Assembly (NCBI GenBank): GCA_017941505.1 | Contig: JAGAWH010000160.1 | Coordinates: forward strand, 1-18,971 | Length of the DNA: 18,971 nt | Source: Faecalicoccus sp. | GTDB lineage: Bacteria; Bacillota_I; Bacilli_A; Erysipelotrichales; Erysipelotrichaceae | Direction of reading: 5' to 3' | Part shown: positions 1-5,689 of the stretch, one piece after another | How the letters are laid out: every line of letters starts with the position of its first letter | Numbering within the stretch: position 1 is the first letter of the stretch | Notes under the pieces: generated by a model | Told to the model about the DNA's origin: nothing | Database searches by the model: none | The model's input: only the letters and a program-made list of their open reading frames with translations | Position numbers and translations under genes: made by a program

Positions 1-691
1 CTGCCATTTCCTTTAATCCCTGTAAAGCACGAATCTGCATTGTGATTTCTTCACGCTGACGGATGATATCATCGGTCATATCACCATGACCGCAGTTCTT
101 GGCATCTTCTCTTTTTTTCGCAATCAAGAAATCGATACCGTATAAGGCAATTCTTCGATAGTCACCGACAATGCGGCCTCTGCCGTAAGTATCCGGTAAA
201 CCGGTTACGATATGCGTATGACGCGCTGTACGCATTTCATCGGTATAGGCATCAAATACTGCCTGGTTATGTGTTTTATGATATTCATTGAATATCTGAT
301 TGAATTTCTTATTTACTTTATAACCGTATTGTTCAGCGGCCTGCTGAGCCATCTTAATTCCACCGTACGGCATAAAGGCTCTTTTTAAAGGCTTGTCAGT
401 TTGTAGACCTACAATCTGCTCAAGATCCTTCAAGTTTTCATCTATGTAACCCGGGCCATAAGCTGTTAAGCTGGATACGATTTCTGTTTCGCAATCCAAT
501 ACTCCGCCTTTGTCCCGCTCTTCTTTCTGCAGTTCCTGTAATCTTGCCCAAAGCTTGTTTGTCGCATCTGTAGGTCCTGCTAAGAAGCTTTCATCACCAT
601 CATATGGGGCATAATTTTTCTGAATGAAGTCACGAACATTGATATCATCTACCCAATGTCCTTCTTTAAAACCATTCCACTCTGTTCGCAT
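1..691 (-). CDS. pflB: Pyruvate formate-lyase (formate C-acetyltransferase), N-terminal part; 3' end outside the window
   Basis: PflB is a cytoplasmic glycyl-radical enzyme that converts pyruvate and CoA to acetyl-CoA and formate in anaerobic fermentation. The 230 residues visible follow the known E. coli protein closely: NVRDFIQKNY and GDESFLAG near residues 18-40, IVGLQTDKPLKRA around 96-108, MPYGGIKM, YHKTHNQAVFDAYT near 140, and TGLPDTYGRGRIVGDYRR near 166-183. The catalytic Cys pair and the C-terminal glycyl-radical loop would lie beyond position 1, so activity cannot be judged from here. The start ATG (691-689) is preceded by AAAGGAG at good spacing, and the N-terminus MRTEWNGFKEG is shorter than in E. 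coli. It has its own promoter and a structured leader (692-834). The activating enzyme gene pflA often lies downstream of pflB and would be off the left edge. Confidence 0.97.
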   Translation of the reverse strand, partial: MRTEWNGFKEGHWVDDINVRDFIQKNYAPYDGDESFLAGPTDATNKLWARLQELQKEERDKGGVLDCETEIVSSLTAYGPGYIDENLKDLEQIVGLQTDKPLKRAFMPYGGIKMAQQAAEQYGYKVNKKFNQIFNEYHKTHNQAVFDAYTDEMRTARHTHIVTGLPDTYGRGRIVGDYRRIALYGIDFLIAKKREDAKNCGHGDMTDDIIRQREEITMQIRALQGLKEMA

Positions 692-711
692 TTTTTCTCC
701 TTTTTCTTTCT

Positions 712-798
712 CATGTCACACCGACATGGACTTTCTTAATCCGCTTAAGCGAATCAAGGATAAATCTGCGTTTGTCATCCCCTTCTATCTGACAACGC
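712..798 (-). promoter_or_regulatory. Structured pflB mRNA leader with three potential stem-loops
   Basis: Three consecutive inverted repeats lie between the predicted transcription start and the pflB ribosome site. The first pairs 791-798 (GACAACGC on the plus strand) with 768-776 (GCGTTTGTC), with one bulged base, and would form at the extreme 5' end of the mRNA. The second is a 24-bp dyad (735-758) centred on the perfect palindrome CGCTTAAGCG, with 10 of 12 pairs matching. The third is CATGTC (712-717) and GACATG (723-728) with a 5-nt loop. They could stabilise the abundant pfl mRNA or, for the second, act as a DNA operator. I see no known riboswitch consensus. Confidence 0.45.
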
Positions 799-805
799 AA
801 ATAGG

Positions 806-834
806 ATATTAAAGGATATTTAATGAAAAGTCAA
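806..834 (-). promoter_or_regulatory. pflB promoter
   Basis: Read on the minus strand, TTGACT (834-829) and TAATAT (811-806) are separated by exactly 17 bp, a good vegetative sigma-factor match. Transcription would begin near 799, giving a leader of about 107 nt before the pflB ATG. The -35 box sits inside a dyad (822-846), so a repressor or activator could act there. No experimental start site is available. Confidence 0.7.
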
Positions 835-846
835 AGACTTTGCATT
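822..846 (-). promoter_or_regulatory. Dyad over the yolD stop codon and the pflB -35 box
   Basis: A symmetric 25-bp inverted repeat: AATG, one mismatch, AAAGTC, a 3-nt centre, GACTTT, one mismatch, CATT. It covers the last bases of the YolD-like gene and the -35 element of the pflB promoter. As RNA it could form a hairpin ending the yolD transcript, but no good U-run follows. As DNA it is well placed to be an operator for pflB. Both readings are inference. Confidence 0.4.
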
Positions 847-1177
847 AAAAAAACGAATCATCGAACAAATCGCACTGAATGTCCACAATATCATCCATTT
901 TTATCTCTTCTTTGACCACCTGCAGTACGCGTTTTTCATAATCAATCCTTGCGATCATGCCGATTTTTTTTACATAACAATCTCTGTCATAAAAGGTAAT
1001 TTCCACTATCATTTTAGGCTCTAAAAAATGTATTTTCCGATTCAGCAATTCAAGATCATCTTCTGATAGCTCCCTTTTGGGAACGATGATCCGCTCTCTT
1101 TTTCGAACCATAGTGCCCCATCCCGATAAGCCATCAAAAGGAAGAAAGATGGATGCCCGATTTCCTTGGTTTGACAT
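845..1177 (-). CDS. YolD-like family protein
   Basis: A 110-residue cytoplasmic protein with the YolD-like pattern. The N-terminal NRASIFLPFDGLSGW (about residues 6-20) matches the RAxxFxPFxAL segment common in this family in Bacillota. A basic stretch and a long helix rich in E and L follow (34-50). The C-terminal half is a small beta-domain that ends with a DIVDIQ motif near residue 98. Family members are often found beside Y-family DNA polymerases (UvrX or ImuB-like) and are linked to the DNA-damage response, but the role is poorly defined. No polymerase gene is adjacent here: the neighbours are pflB downstream and divergent small membrane genes upstream. The start at 1177 is supported by GAGGTGAT just upstream. 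It ends about ten bases before the pflB -35 box. Confidence 0.7.
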   Translation of the reverse strand: MSNQGNRASIFLPFDGLSGWGTMVRKRERIIVPKRELSEDDLELLNRKIHFLEPKMIVEITFYDRDCYVKKIGMIARIDYEKRVLQVVKEEIKMDDIVDIQCDLFDDSFF

Positions 1178-1236
1178 ATCATCACCTCTGATTTATTCAT
1201 AACACGCAATATGACATCATCATTGCAGAAATTTTA

Positions 1237-1270
1237 TGTGACAGTTTTGTGATATTGAAAAGTATACAAT
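1237..1270 (+). promoter_or_regulatory. Candidate promoter of the 56-aa membrane-protein cluster
   Basis: TATACAAT at 1263-1270 resembles a -10 element, and GTGACA at 1238-1243 could be a -35 box, though the spacing of 19 bp to TATACA is long. It lies in the divergent gap between the YolD-like gene and the first small gene, about 30 bp before that gene's start codon. This is the best candidate I see, but it is not strong. Confidence 0.35.
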
Positions 1271-1299
1271 GAAGCCGTAAAAACAAAGGAGACATAAAT

Positions 1300-1470
1300 A
1301 TGAACAATAAACGAAACTATTGGAAAGGATACTTAATTTGTATGCCATTACTTCTAGGCGCAATTGCCGCAACTGGAAAGCTGGATACATGGACTGCGAT
1401 TTCAATTACCGTTGGATTTTTGGTGATGGCAATTGGATCTTTCACCCTGAGCCGCAGAAAACTACAATAA
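1300..1470 (+). CDS. Small two-helix membrane protein, copy 1 of a tandem triplet (56 aa)
   Basis: A 56-codon gene beginning MNNKRNYWKGYLICMPLL and ending in SRRKLQ. It is not a family I recognise. A short basic N-terminus is followed by two hydrophobic segments (about residues 11-28 and 32-50), then a basic tail. AAAGGAG at 1285-1291 lies 8 nt before the ATG, an excellent ribosome site. The case for a real gene is that two further genes of exactly the same length follow in the same orientation, each with its own AAAGGAG site. By direct alignment copy 1 is identical to copy 2 at 26 of 56 positions and to copy 3 at 24. The charged ends and hydrophobic hairpin predict an inner-membrane protein. 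Holin-like, type I toxin-like or stress-peptide roles are possible but unproven. No double-glycine bacteriocin leader is seen. Confidence 0.8.
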   Translation: MNNKRNYWKGYLICMPLLLGAIAATGKLDTWTAISITVGFLVMAIGSFTLSRRKLQ

Positions 1471-1494
1471 ACAAAGGAAACAAAGGAGCGAAAT

Positions 1495-1665
1495 ATGGAC
1501 CTCTATAAAGACAATTGGAAATGGTATTTGCTCTCTATCCCATTATTCTTAGGAATCATTGCCATAACCGGAAAGCTAAATATACTTACCGTAATTTTAG
1601 TAGGCGGCGGATTTCTTTGCATGAGTATCGGGTCCTATATCATGACGCGTAAAATCATGCAGTAA
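1495..1665 (+). CDS. Small two-helix membrane protein, copy 2 of a tandem triplet (56 aa)
   Basis: A 56-codon paralogue of the flanking genes. It starts MDLYKDNWKWYLLSIPLFLG and ends TRKIMQ. It starts 24 bp after the first copy stops. AAAGGAG at 1482-1488 lies 6 nt before the ATG, with a second AAAGGA just upstream (1473-1478). Two hydrophobic helices are predicted at about 11-28 and 32-50, with the loop carrying TGKLN, as in copy 1 (TGKLD). It matches copy 3 at 28 of 56 positions. Positions invariant in all three copies include K9, Y11, L12, G20, I22, A23, T25, L28, T32, G39-F40-L41, I45, S47, R52 and Q56. That pattern implies selection on the whole protein, including the last residue. Function unknown. 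Confidence 0.8.
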   Translation: MDLYKDNWKWYLLSIPLFLGIIAITGKLNILTVILVGGGFLCMSIGSYIMTRKIMQ

Positions 1666-1725
1666 ACAGATATAATTTCGTATTGATTCAATCATAAAGA
1701 TACACAGAATAAAGGAGAAAACGAA

Positions 1726-1896
1726 ATGAACGACAATAAAAATAACCGGAAACGGTACTTGATTAGTATCCTGTTATTCTTAGGATTCATCGCCTTAACA
1801 CGCATGCTGGGTGTAGCTACAATGGTTTTAGTTACCAGCGGTTTCCTTATTCTGGGAATTGTATCCTACATGTTAGGGCGCAAAAGAATACAGTAA
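1726..1896 (+). CDS. Small two-helix membrane protein, copy 3 of a tandem triplet (56 aa)
   Basis: The third 56-codon paralogue starts MNDNKNNRKRYLISILLFLG and ends GRKRIQ. AAAGGAG at 1711-1717 lies 8 nt before the ATG, and the stop is 6 bp from a strong terminator. It is the most divergent copy in the loop (TRMLG where the others have TGKLD or TGKLN) and has lost the Pro at position 16 and the Trp at position 8. The basic N-terminus is stronger (K5, R8, K9, R10), which predicts a cytoplasmic N-terminus by the positive-inside rule. With an even number of helices, both ends would be cytoplasmic. The 60-bp gap before it is longer than the first gap and contains a TATAAT-like word near 1673, so it may also be transcribed on its own. 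Confidence 0.8.
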   Translation: MNDNKNNRKRYLISILLFLGFIALTRMLGVATMVLVTSGFLILGIVSYMLGRKRIQ

Positions 1897-1902
1897 CTAA
1901 AT

Positions 1903-1936
1903 AAAGATTCGCCACAAAATACAGCGAATCTTTTTT
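1903..1936 (+). terminator. Terminator of the 56-aa gene cluster (possibly bidirectional)
   Basis: A perfect 10-bp stem: AAAGATTCGC (1903-1912) pairs with GCGAATCTTT (1924-1933), with an 11-nt loop and six T residues (1931-1936). It lies 6 bp after the stop of the third small gene. On the minus strand it also directly follows the TraX-like gene (stop at 1940), where the tail CTTTATTTAG is weaker, so it probably serves both convergent units. Confidence 0.9.
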
Positions 1937-1939
1937 ATG

Positions 1940-2731
1940 TTATCCATACAGATATTTTGATAACAATGCCAACAGAAATAAATGAACCGGATAAAAGAAA
2001 TAGAAGAATAATTTGTTTGCCTTTTTACCCCGCTGACCGTTATACATGGAAATCGGAATCAAGCCTAATATCGCGCCGAATTCAATAAAGGCAAACCAGG
2101 TCATCTTACATTCACCGCGGATAAACTGCCATAATCCCAGTGCTGCGGTAATGATAACTGTTTCCATTTCTTTGGATGATTTCCTTCGAACAAGATAGGC
2201 AAGGCAAGTCGCAAGAATACCGCCCCAGTTATAGTCTACATGCAGAACATATCCGATAAAACATCCGATCACGGTAATTACCATTGCAGCAATATATCCT
2301 GTAATTGAATCGGTTTTCTTAAAGATCTCATCCATGCACCATATACATAGAAAGCTAAGTGCCAGAGAAAAGAAAATATTCAAAGATCCAAAGCTGAATA
2401 AATAACGCCATGTCCAGTTATAGTTTCCGTAAATCGCACCTTTTGAGAACAACATGTTGAATGGAACCTGTGAAATAAAGCCAAACACAATCAATCTTAG
2501 AAAGTAAAACCTTCGATTATGAGTATACTTTAATGCCTCAATCTGTAAAAAGATAAACAATAGATAGGACATTCTTGTAAGTGTACAAATCGTATTGTAA
2601 AGATCGTAGTAAGAACGGTCTAGATGTCTTGTATAGATTCCTGCATAAAGCACTGCGGCATTGAGATGGTCCACCAACATTAGGATGGTGGCAATTCTTT
2701 TTAAATCATACGATGTAAGTTCTTTTTTCAT
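1940..2731 (-). CDS. TraX-family multi-pass membrane protein (copy A)
   Basis: A 263-residue polytopic membrane protein of the TraX family, named after the F-plasmid protein needed for N-acetylation of F-pilin. Chromosomal members in Bacillota have no established role, and acyltransferase activity is only inferred from that relationship. Visible family marks are an early LVDHLN (Asp21-His22) in the first helix, GFISQVPFNML near 84-94, and the C-terminal signature YNGQRGKKANKLFFYFFYPVHL before the last helix. About eight hydrophobic segments are present. The ATG at 2731 has no Shine-Dalgarno at normal distance: AAGGA is about 17 nt away, and an in-frame stop lies a few codons upstream. A good promoter ends 9 nt before the ATG, so the mRNA may be leaderless. 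It is a distant paralogue of the gene at 6888-7580. Confidence 0.85.
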   Translation of the reverse strand: MKKELTSYDLKRIATILMLVDHLNAAVLYAGIYTRHLDRSYYDLYNTICTLTRMSYLLFIFLQIEALKYTHNRRFYFLRLIVFGFISQVPFNMLFSKGAIYGNYNWTWRYLFSFGSLNIFFSLALSFLCIWCMDEIFKKTDSITGYIAAMVITVIGCFIGYVLHVDYNWGGILATCLAYLVRRKSSKEMETVIITAALGLWQFIRGECKMTWFAFIEFGAILGLIPISMYNGQRGKKANKLFFYFFYPVHLFLLALLSKYLYG

Positions 2732-2740
2732 ATCAAAAAC

Positions 2741-2769
2741 ATTGTATCCTTATTCCCTGTAAAACGCAA
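2741..2769 (-). promoter_or_regulatory. Promoter of TraX-like gene A, predicting a nearly leaderless mRNA
   Basis: On the minus strand TTGCGT (2769-2764), a 17-bp spacer and TACAAT (2746-2741) are seen. The -10 box ends only 9 nt before the A of the ATG at 2731, so transcription should begin within about four bases of the start codon. This fits the missing ribosome site. Confidence 0.5.
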
Positions 2770-2770
2770 A

Positions 2771-2785
2771 AAGGGTACCTTTTAT
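2771..2785 (-). terminator. Short hairpin after the HSL-type esterase gene
   Basis: AAAAGG, a 3-nt loop, then CCTTTTT on the minus strand, within 20 bp of the esterase stop codon. The stem is only 6 bp, so it would be a weak terminator. It directly abuts the promoter of the next gene. Confidence 0.35.
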
Positions 2786-2792
2786 GCCCACA

Positions 2793-3665
2793 TTAGCGTA
2801 AGATTGTCTGAATGATTTTTTTAACCGCCGGCTTTGCCTCCGAGATTGGTAATAATGGATATACATGATTCATATTCTCCTTTATCACCAATTCGCAAGA
2901 CGCGTCATGATCTAACAGCTCAAAACATTTTAATACATCCGGACAGAGTATATCATTTGTTCCTATAAATCCGGTTACATTATGAATACCGCTTAAATCT
3001 CCGTAAACAGGACTGATCTTCCAATCATGCGGATCTAAATCTTTAGCCCAATACTGCCCACATACTTTTAAAGATTCTGAATTTAGAAAAGTATCCTTTG
3101 GCTGATATTTCTCTATATCTTCGTTTTCCATCGTAACATCAACCCATGGTGAAATCAGGATCAGCTCATCGGGCATGCGAATATTTTCCCTTTTAAAGTA
3201 TTCTGTCAGGCTAAGAGATAAGCCTCCTCCTGCCGAATCTCCCATCAGTATGATTTTATGATTTGGATAAAGCGCACAGTATTTTTTATAGACTTCGATG
3301 ATTAGATCATAAGCTTCTTTATAAGTCGCATACGGTATTAGACGATATGCCGGTGCTATAATTTGAGAATCGGTTTCTTTTACTAATTTTTCGATTAACT
3401 GCCAATGCGGAAGAATAATTTGATGACGATAGGCTCCCCCATGAATATAAAAAATGATATAGCGGGATTGTGTATCTTCATTTAGATAGAAAATTCTTCC
3501 GTTTGACTGATCCTCATATCTTGTTTTCAACAATTTAGGTGCAGGGCATGGCTGCTCTTTCTCCAAACGTAGATTATTGAATTCTTTTTCACATTCTTCA
3601 GCCGTATTCTTTGGCCAGAATTTCAATAATTCAGCCACTATTTTTGAACTGATACTTTGATTCAT
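2793..3665 (-). CDS. Alpha/beta hydrolase, hormone-sensitive-lipase (HSL) type esterase
   Basis: A 290-residue cytoplasmic serine hydrolase of the bacterial HSL-like group (carboxylesterase family IV), expected to cleave short-chain acyl esters. HGGAY at 75-79 forms the oxyanion hole, GDSAGG at 142-147 carries nucleophile Ser144, the GTNDILCPD loop holds acid Asp238 (Asp243 is an alternative), and His267 in MNHVYP completes the triad. No signal peptide is present. The ATG at 3665 is chosen because AAGGAAGG precedes it. An in-frame TTG 14 codons upstream lacks a ribosome site. It stands alone: the serpin gene upstream ends in a strong terminator, and a TATAAT element at 3749-3744 probably starts its transcript. 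The natural substrate cannot be read from sequence. Confidence 0.93.
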   Translation of the reverse strand: MNQSISSKIVAELLKFWPKNTAEECEKEFNNLRLEKEQPCPAPKLLKTRYEDQSNGRIFYLNEDTQSRYIIFYIHGGAYRHQIILPHWQLIEKLVKETDSQIIAPAYRLIPYATYKEAYDLIIEVYKKYCALYPNHKIILMGDSAGGGLSLSLTEYFKRENIRMPDELILISPWVDVTMENEDIEKYQPKDTFLNSESLKVCGQYWAKDLDPHDWKISPVYGDLSGIHNVTGFIGTNDILCPDVLKCFELLDHDASCELVIKENMNHVYPLLPISEAKPAVKKIIQTILR

Positions 3666-3693
3666 TTTTGATTCCTTCCTTTTTAATGCAGGA

Positions 3694-3717
3694 GACAGCC
3701 GGCTCAAAATGGCTGTC
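3694..3717 (-). promoter_or_regulatory. Stem-loop in the leader of the HSL-type esterase gene
   Basis: GACAGCC (3694-3700) and GGCTGTC (3711-3717) form a perfect 7-bp GC-rich stem with a 10-nt loop. It lies between the probable start of transcription (near 3737) and the ribosome site, about 29 bp before the ATG. It could modulate translation or be a protein-binding site. It lacks a proper U-run for termination on the minus strand. Confidence 0.4.
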
Positions 3718-3743
3718 CCATTTTATTTATTACCATTTAGTTC

Positions 3744-3749
3744 ATTATA
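3744..3749 (-). promoter_or_regulatory. Probable -10 box for the HSL-type esterase gene
   Basis: A perfect TATAAT on the minus strand, preceded by TATGTA. No convincing -35 box lies 17 bp upstream, where AT-rich sequence is found instead. It is downstream of the serpin terminator and would give a leader of about 70 nt containing the hairpin at 3694-3717. Confidence 0.4.
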
Positions 3750-3783
3750 TACATATCCCGGTTCAAAAAATTCAAAATCTAAA

Positions 3784-3820
3784 CAAAAAAAACTTAAGGC
3801 AAAGAGAAATTACCTTAAGC
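3784..3820 (-). terminator. Terminator after the serpin gene
   Basis: On the minus strand CTTAAGG, a 13-nt loop and CCTTAAG are followed by eight T residues (plus-strand A tract 3785-3792). It begins 8 bp after the serpin stop codon and is a clear intrinsic terminator for the six-gene run that starts at 7914. Confidence 0.88.
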
Positions 3821-3827
3821 TATCATC

Positions 3828-5042
3828 TTATTGTTCTACATCTTGAACTACACCGGTAAATAGTATTACACCGGTATCTGTATCCCGAATCACAAAAATA
3901 TACGGATGATCGGCAATGAATTCCAGCTTTTCATCTTCGTCAAAAGGAGCCATTGTAGTATCGAATCCGATTTCTGTGACCGCTGCTGCCTCTGTTCCTT
4001 CTTCATTCATCCTAACTTTGGCACGATGCTCAATAGAGCTGACAAATAAATGATCCGCAATCTTTGAAAAATCGGCATCGCTGGTAAACATCGTACCGGC
4101 ACCAAGTTCCGTTAAAGCCTTTTTCAAGCCGTTCATTGTGATATCCATCTCTAAGCTTGGAATCGCAATGGTACCCAGTTCACTGGCATCCGAATCATCC
4201 AGATTTTTCAAGAATTCATTTTTCTTATCATTAGGAAGGTCGTTCCATACATCTACGACATTGATGGCCTCATCTTTTGTCGTAATAAAGGTAACCGATT
4301 TATCGTGATCTTCATAATTCAATGTAACAGCCTTTAATGAATCGGTTTCATAATACGGAACATCCACTGAAAAAATATGCATCATGGATACATCTCTATT
4401 CCCGTTCAATCCATGAAAATTTTGGAAGTGGGTATCACTTTCATCAAACGGAAATTCCCACATTCCCTTGAAATATACCGCATTGATGATATTGGTAACA
4501 GTACTCTCCGATACATGACTTTGGTAATTGGAAATAAAGCCCTGCGTCTGTTTTTTCACCCAGCGATTAATATCCTGCTTTACCTGATTGGTATTGCCGG
4601 CAAAGTCAACCGTTCTTACCGTCGCATGATGATAATTTCTTACAGTATTTTCATAATCATCATATTGATCGGATTTTGTGAGTCCTTCATCGATCCAAAT
4701 AGAATTGGCATTCACAAATCCATCATTACTAACTGCGTAGGTTAAAGCCAGAGCTTCTTCATTGAGCTGCTGAATATCATCCATGCCATAAAGATTCATG
4801 AGTTCTTCTAAAGTCTGTCCATCGGCCCCATTGGCAGCTATAATTAAAGCCTCAGATATTCCATAAGCAGAATAAAATTGATTGGCTTTGATATGAAGCT
4901 CGGCCAATAAGTTCCAGTTGAAGGAATTAAGTCCCTCTACAAATGTAGTTGGAGATACATTATCTACATTGGGGCCAAACCCGGAACAGCCGCTTAACAA
5001 CATTGAAAGTGCACATGCCATTCCTATAATTTTTTTATGCAT
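3828..5042 (-). CDS. Serpin-family protease inhibitor, predicted lipoprotein
   Basis: A 404-residue serpin, a suicide-type serine (or cysteine) protease inhibitor. The N-terminal signal ends in a lipobox LSGC with Cys19, so it should be lipid-anchored on the outer face of the membrane. Serpin marks are an NAVYFKG block at 187-193, IPSLEMD near 294-300, a hinge EEGTEAAAVT at 347-356 that matches the P17-P8 pattern of inhibitory serpins, and the C-terminal core DHPYIFVIRDTDTGVILF. Counting from the hinge puts P1-P1' near Thr363-Met364. However, the segment from there to the HPYIF strand is about six residues longer than in alpha-1-antitrypsin, so P1 is uncertain. The ATG at 5042 has an AAAGGAAA ribosome site. 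It lies 27 bp after a membrane metalloprotease-like gene and is last in its operon. Bacterial serpins are sporadic. Roles against host or competitor proteases are known in a few gut species. Confidence 0.95.
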   Translation of the reverse strand: MHKKIIGMACALSMLLSGCSGFGPNVDNVSPTTFVEGLNSFNWNLLAELHIKANQFYSAYGISEALIIAANGADGQTLEELMNLYGMDDIQQLNEEALALTYAVSNDGFVNANSIWIDEGLTKSDQYDDYENTVRNYHHATVRTVDFAGNTNQVKQDINRWVKKQTQGFISNYQSHVSESTVTNIINAVYFKGMWEFPFDESDTHFQNFHGLNGNRDVSMMHIFSVDVPYYETDSLKAVTLNYEDHDKSVTFITTKDEAINVVDVWNDLPNDKKNEFLKNLDDSDASELGTIAIPSLEMDITMNGLKKALTELGAGTMFTSDADFSKIADHLFVSSIEHRAKVRMNEEGTEAAAVTEIGFDTTMAPFDEDEKLEFIADHPYIFVIRDTDTGVILFTGVVQDVEQ

Positions 5043-5069
5043 AAAGATTTCCTTTCATGATCACCCTGT

Positions 5070-5660
5070 TTAATTTGTCTTGCCTGTTGCGGCATTTTTC
5101 GGCATATACCAGTATGAGCGTGTGCCATGCATATATGTCCTGGAGCCCTTTGGCATCTGCGTCAGCGCATTGAATGCGTTATAGTAATCACCGGCCCCTG
5201 CCGCGATGGAAAAAGCACCGAGTGTTCCTAACATCGTCTGTGAATGGTCCATCAAAAAGATGATAAAAGGGATAAAACCAAAGACGATATTGGGAAGCAG
5301 AGACATAAATATGAATCCGGCCTTAGAGAATGTTCCGGGCCCTGTCACAAACAACATTCCTTTCTTCAGATTCTCATACATGTAGACATCCCCTTCAAAA
5401 CATATCCCGTGTAAGAATTCATGGGGCACCATTACCAGAATCGACAAGATAGCTCCAATCACATTCAAACTTTGACGACCAACCATAAAATATATGGCAA
5501 AGACAATGATTGCGATCACTAAGGCTAAACCATTGATCAAAATGGAAAACTTATCCATCGTCTCGGCTTCTTTAAACGGAACGCATCCCGGTTCATGCGG
5601 ATGGGTAATCAAGCTTTCCGGATCGCCGTTATATCGTCCCGCAAAATGAAATTTAGTCAC
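5070..5660 (-). CDS. DUF3267-type membrane protein with an HExxH motif (putative zinc metalloprotease)
   Basis: A 196-residue integral membrane protein. Hydrophobic segments lie at about 40-60, 66-80, 114-136 and 143-157. HEFLH at 80-84 provides the zinc-binding pair and Glu81 as possible catalytic base. GAGDYYNAFN at 155-164 supplies an Asp in the place of a third ligand. This arrangement is typical of the DUF3267 group, which is described as putative zincin peptidases related to intramembrane proteases. Activity and substrate are unknown. Translation starts at a GTG (5660), chosen because GGGAGG lies 8 nt upstream. It is 29 bp after the PhzF-like gene and 27 bp before the serpin, so the three are almost certainly co-transcribed. 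Confidence 0.8.
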   Translation of the reverse strand: MTKFHFAGRYNGDPESLITHPHEPGCVPFKEAETMDKFSILINGLALVIAIIVFAIYFMVGRQSLNVIGAILSILVMVPHEFLHGICFEGDVYMYENLKKGMLFVTGPGTFSKAGFIFMSLLPNIVFGFIPFIIFLMDHSQTMLGTLGAFSIAAGAGDYYNAFNALTQMPKGSRTYMHGTRSYWYMPKNAATGKTN

Positions 5661-5689
5661 GATGTAAGCCTCCCTTCTGTACTTACATT

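Noticed and set aside
624..812. A 62-codon plus-strand frame opposite the start and leader of pflB
   Set aside because: It overlaps a clear pflB start, promoter and leader, has no ribosome site, and resembles nothing known.
1220..1508. Two overlapping reading frames of about 61-62 codons on opposite strands across the first small membrane gene
   Set aside because: Neither has a good ribosome site or repeated counterpart. The 56-codon frame in the same place has an AAAGGAG site and two paralogues downstream, so these are shadows.
1682..1692. Short palindrome ATTGA-T-TCAAT between the second and third small membrane genes
   Set aside because: Only 5-bp AT-rich arms. Such matches are common by chance and no promoter element lines up with it convincingly.
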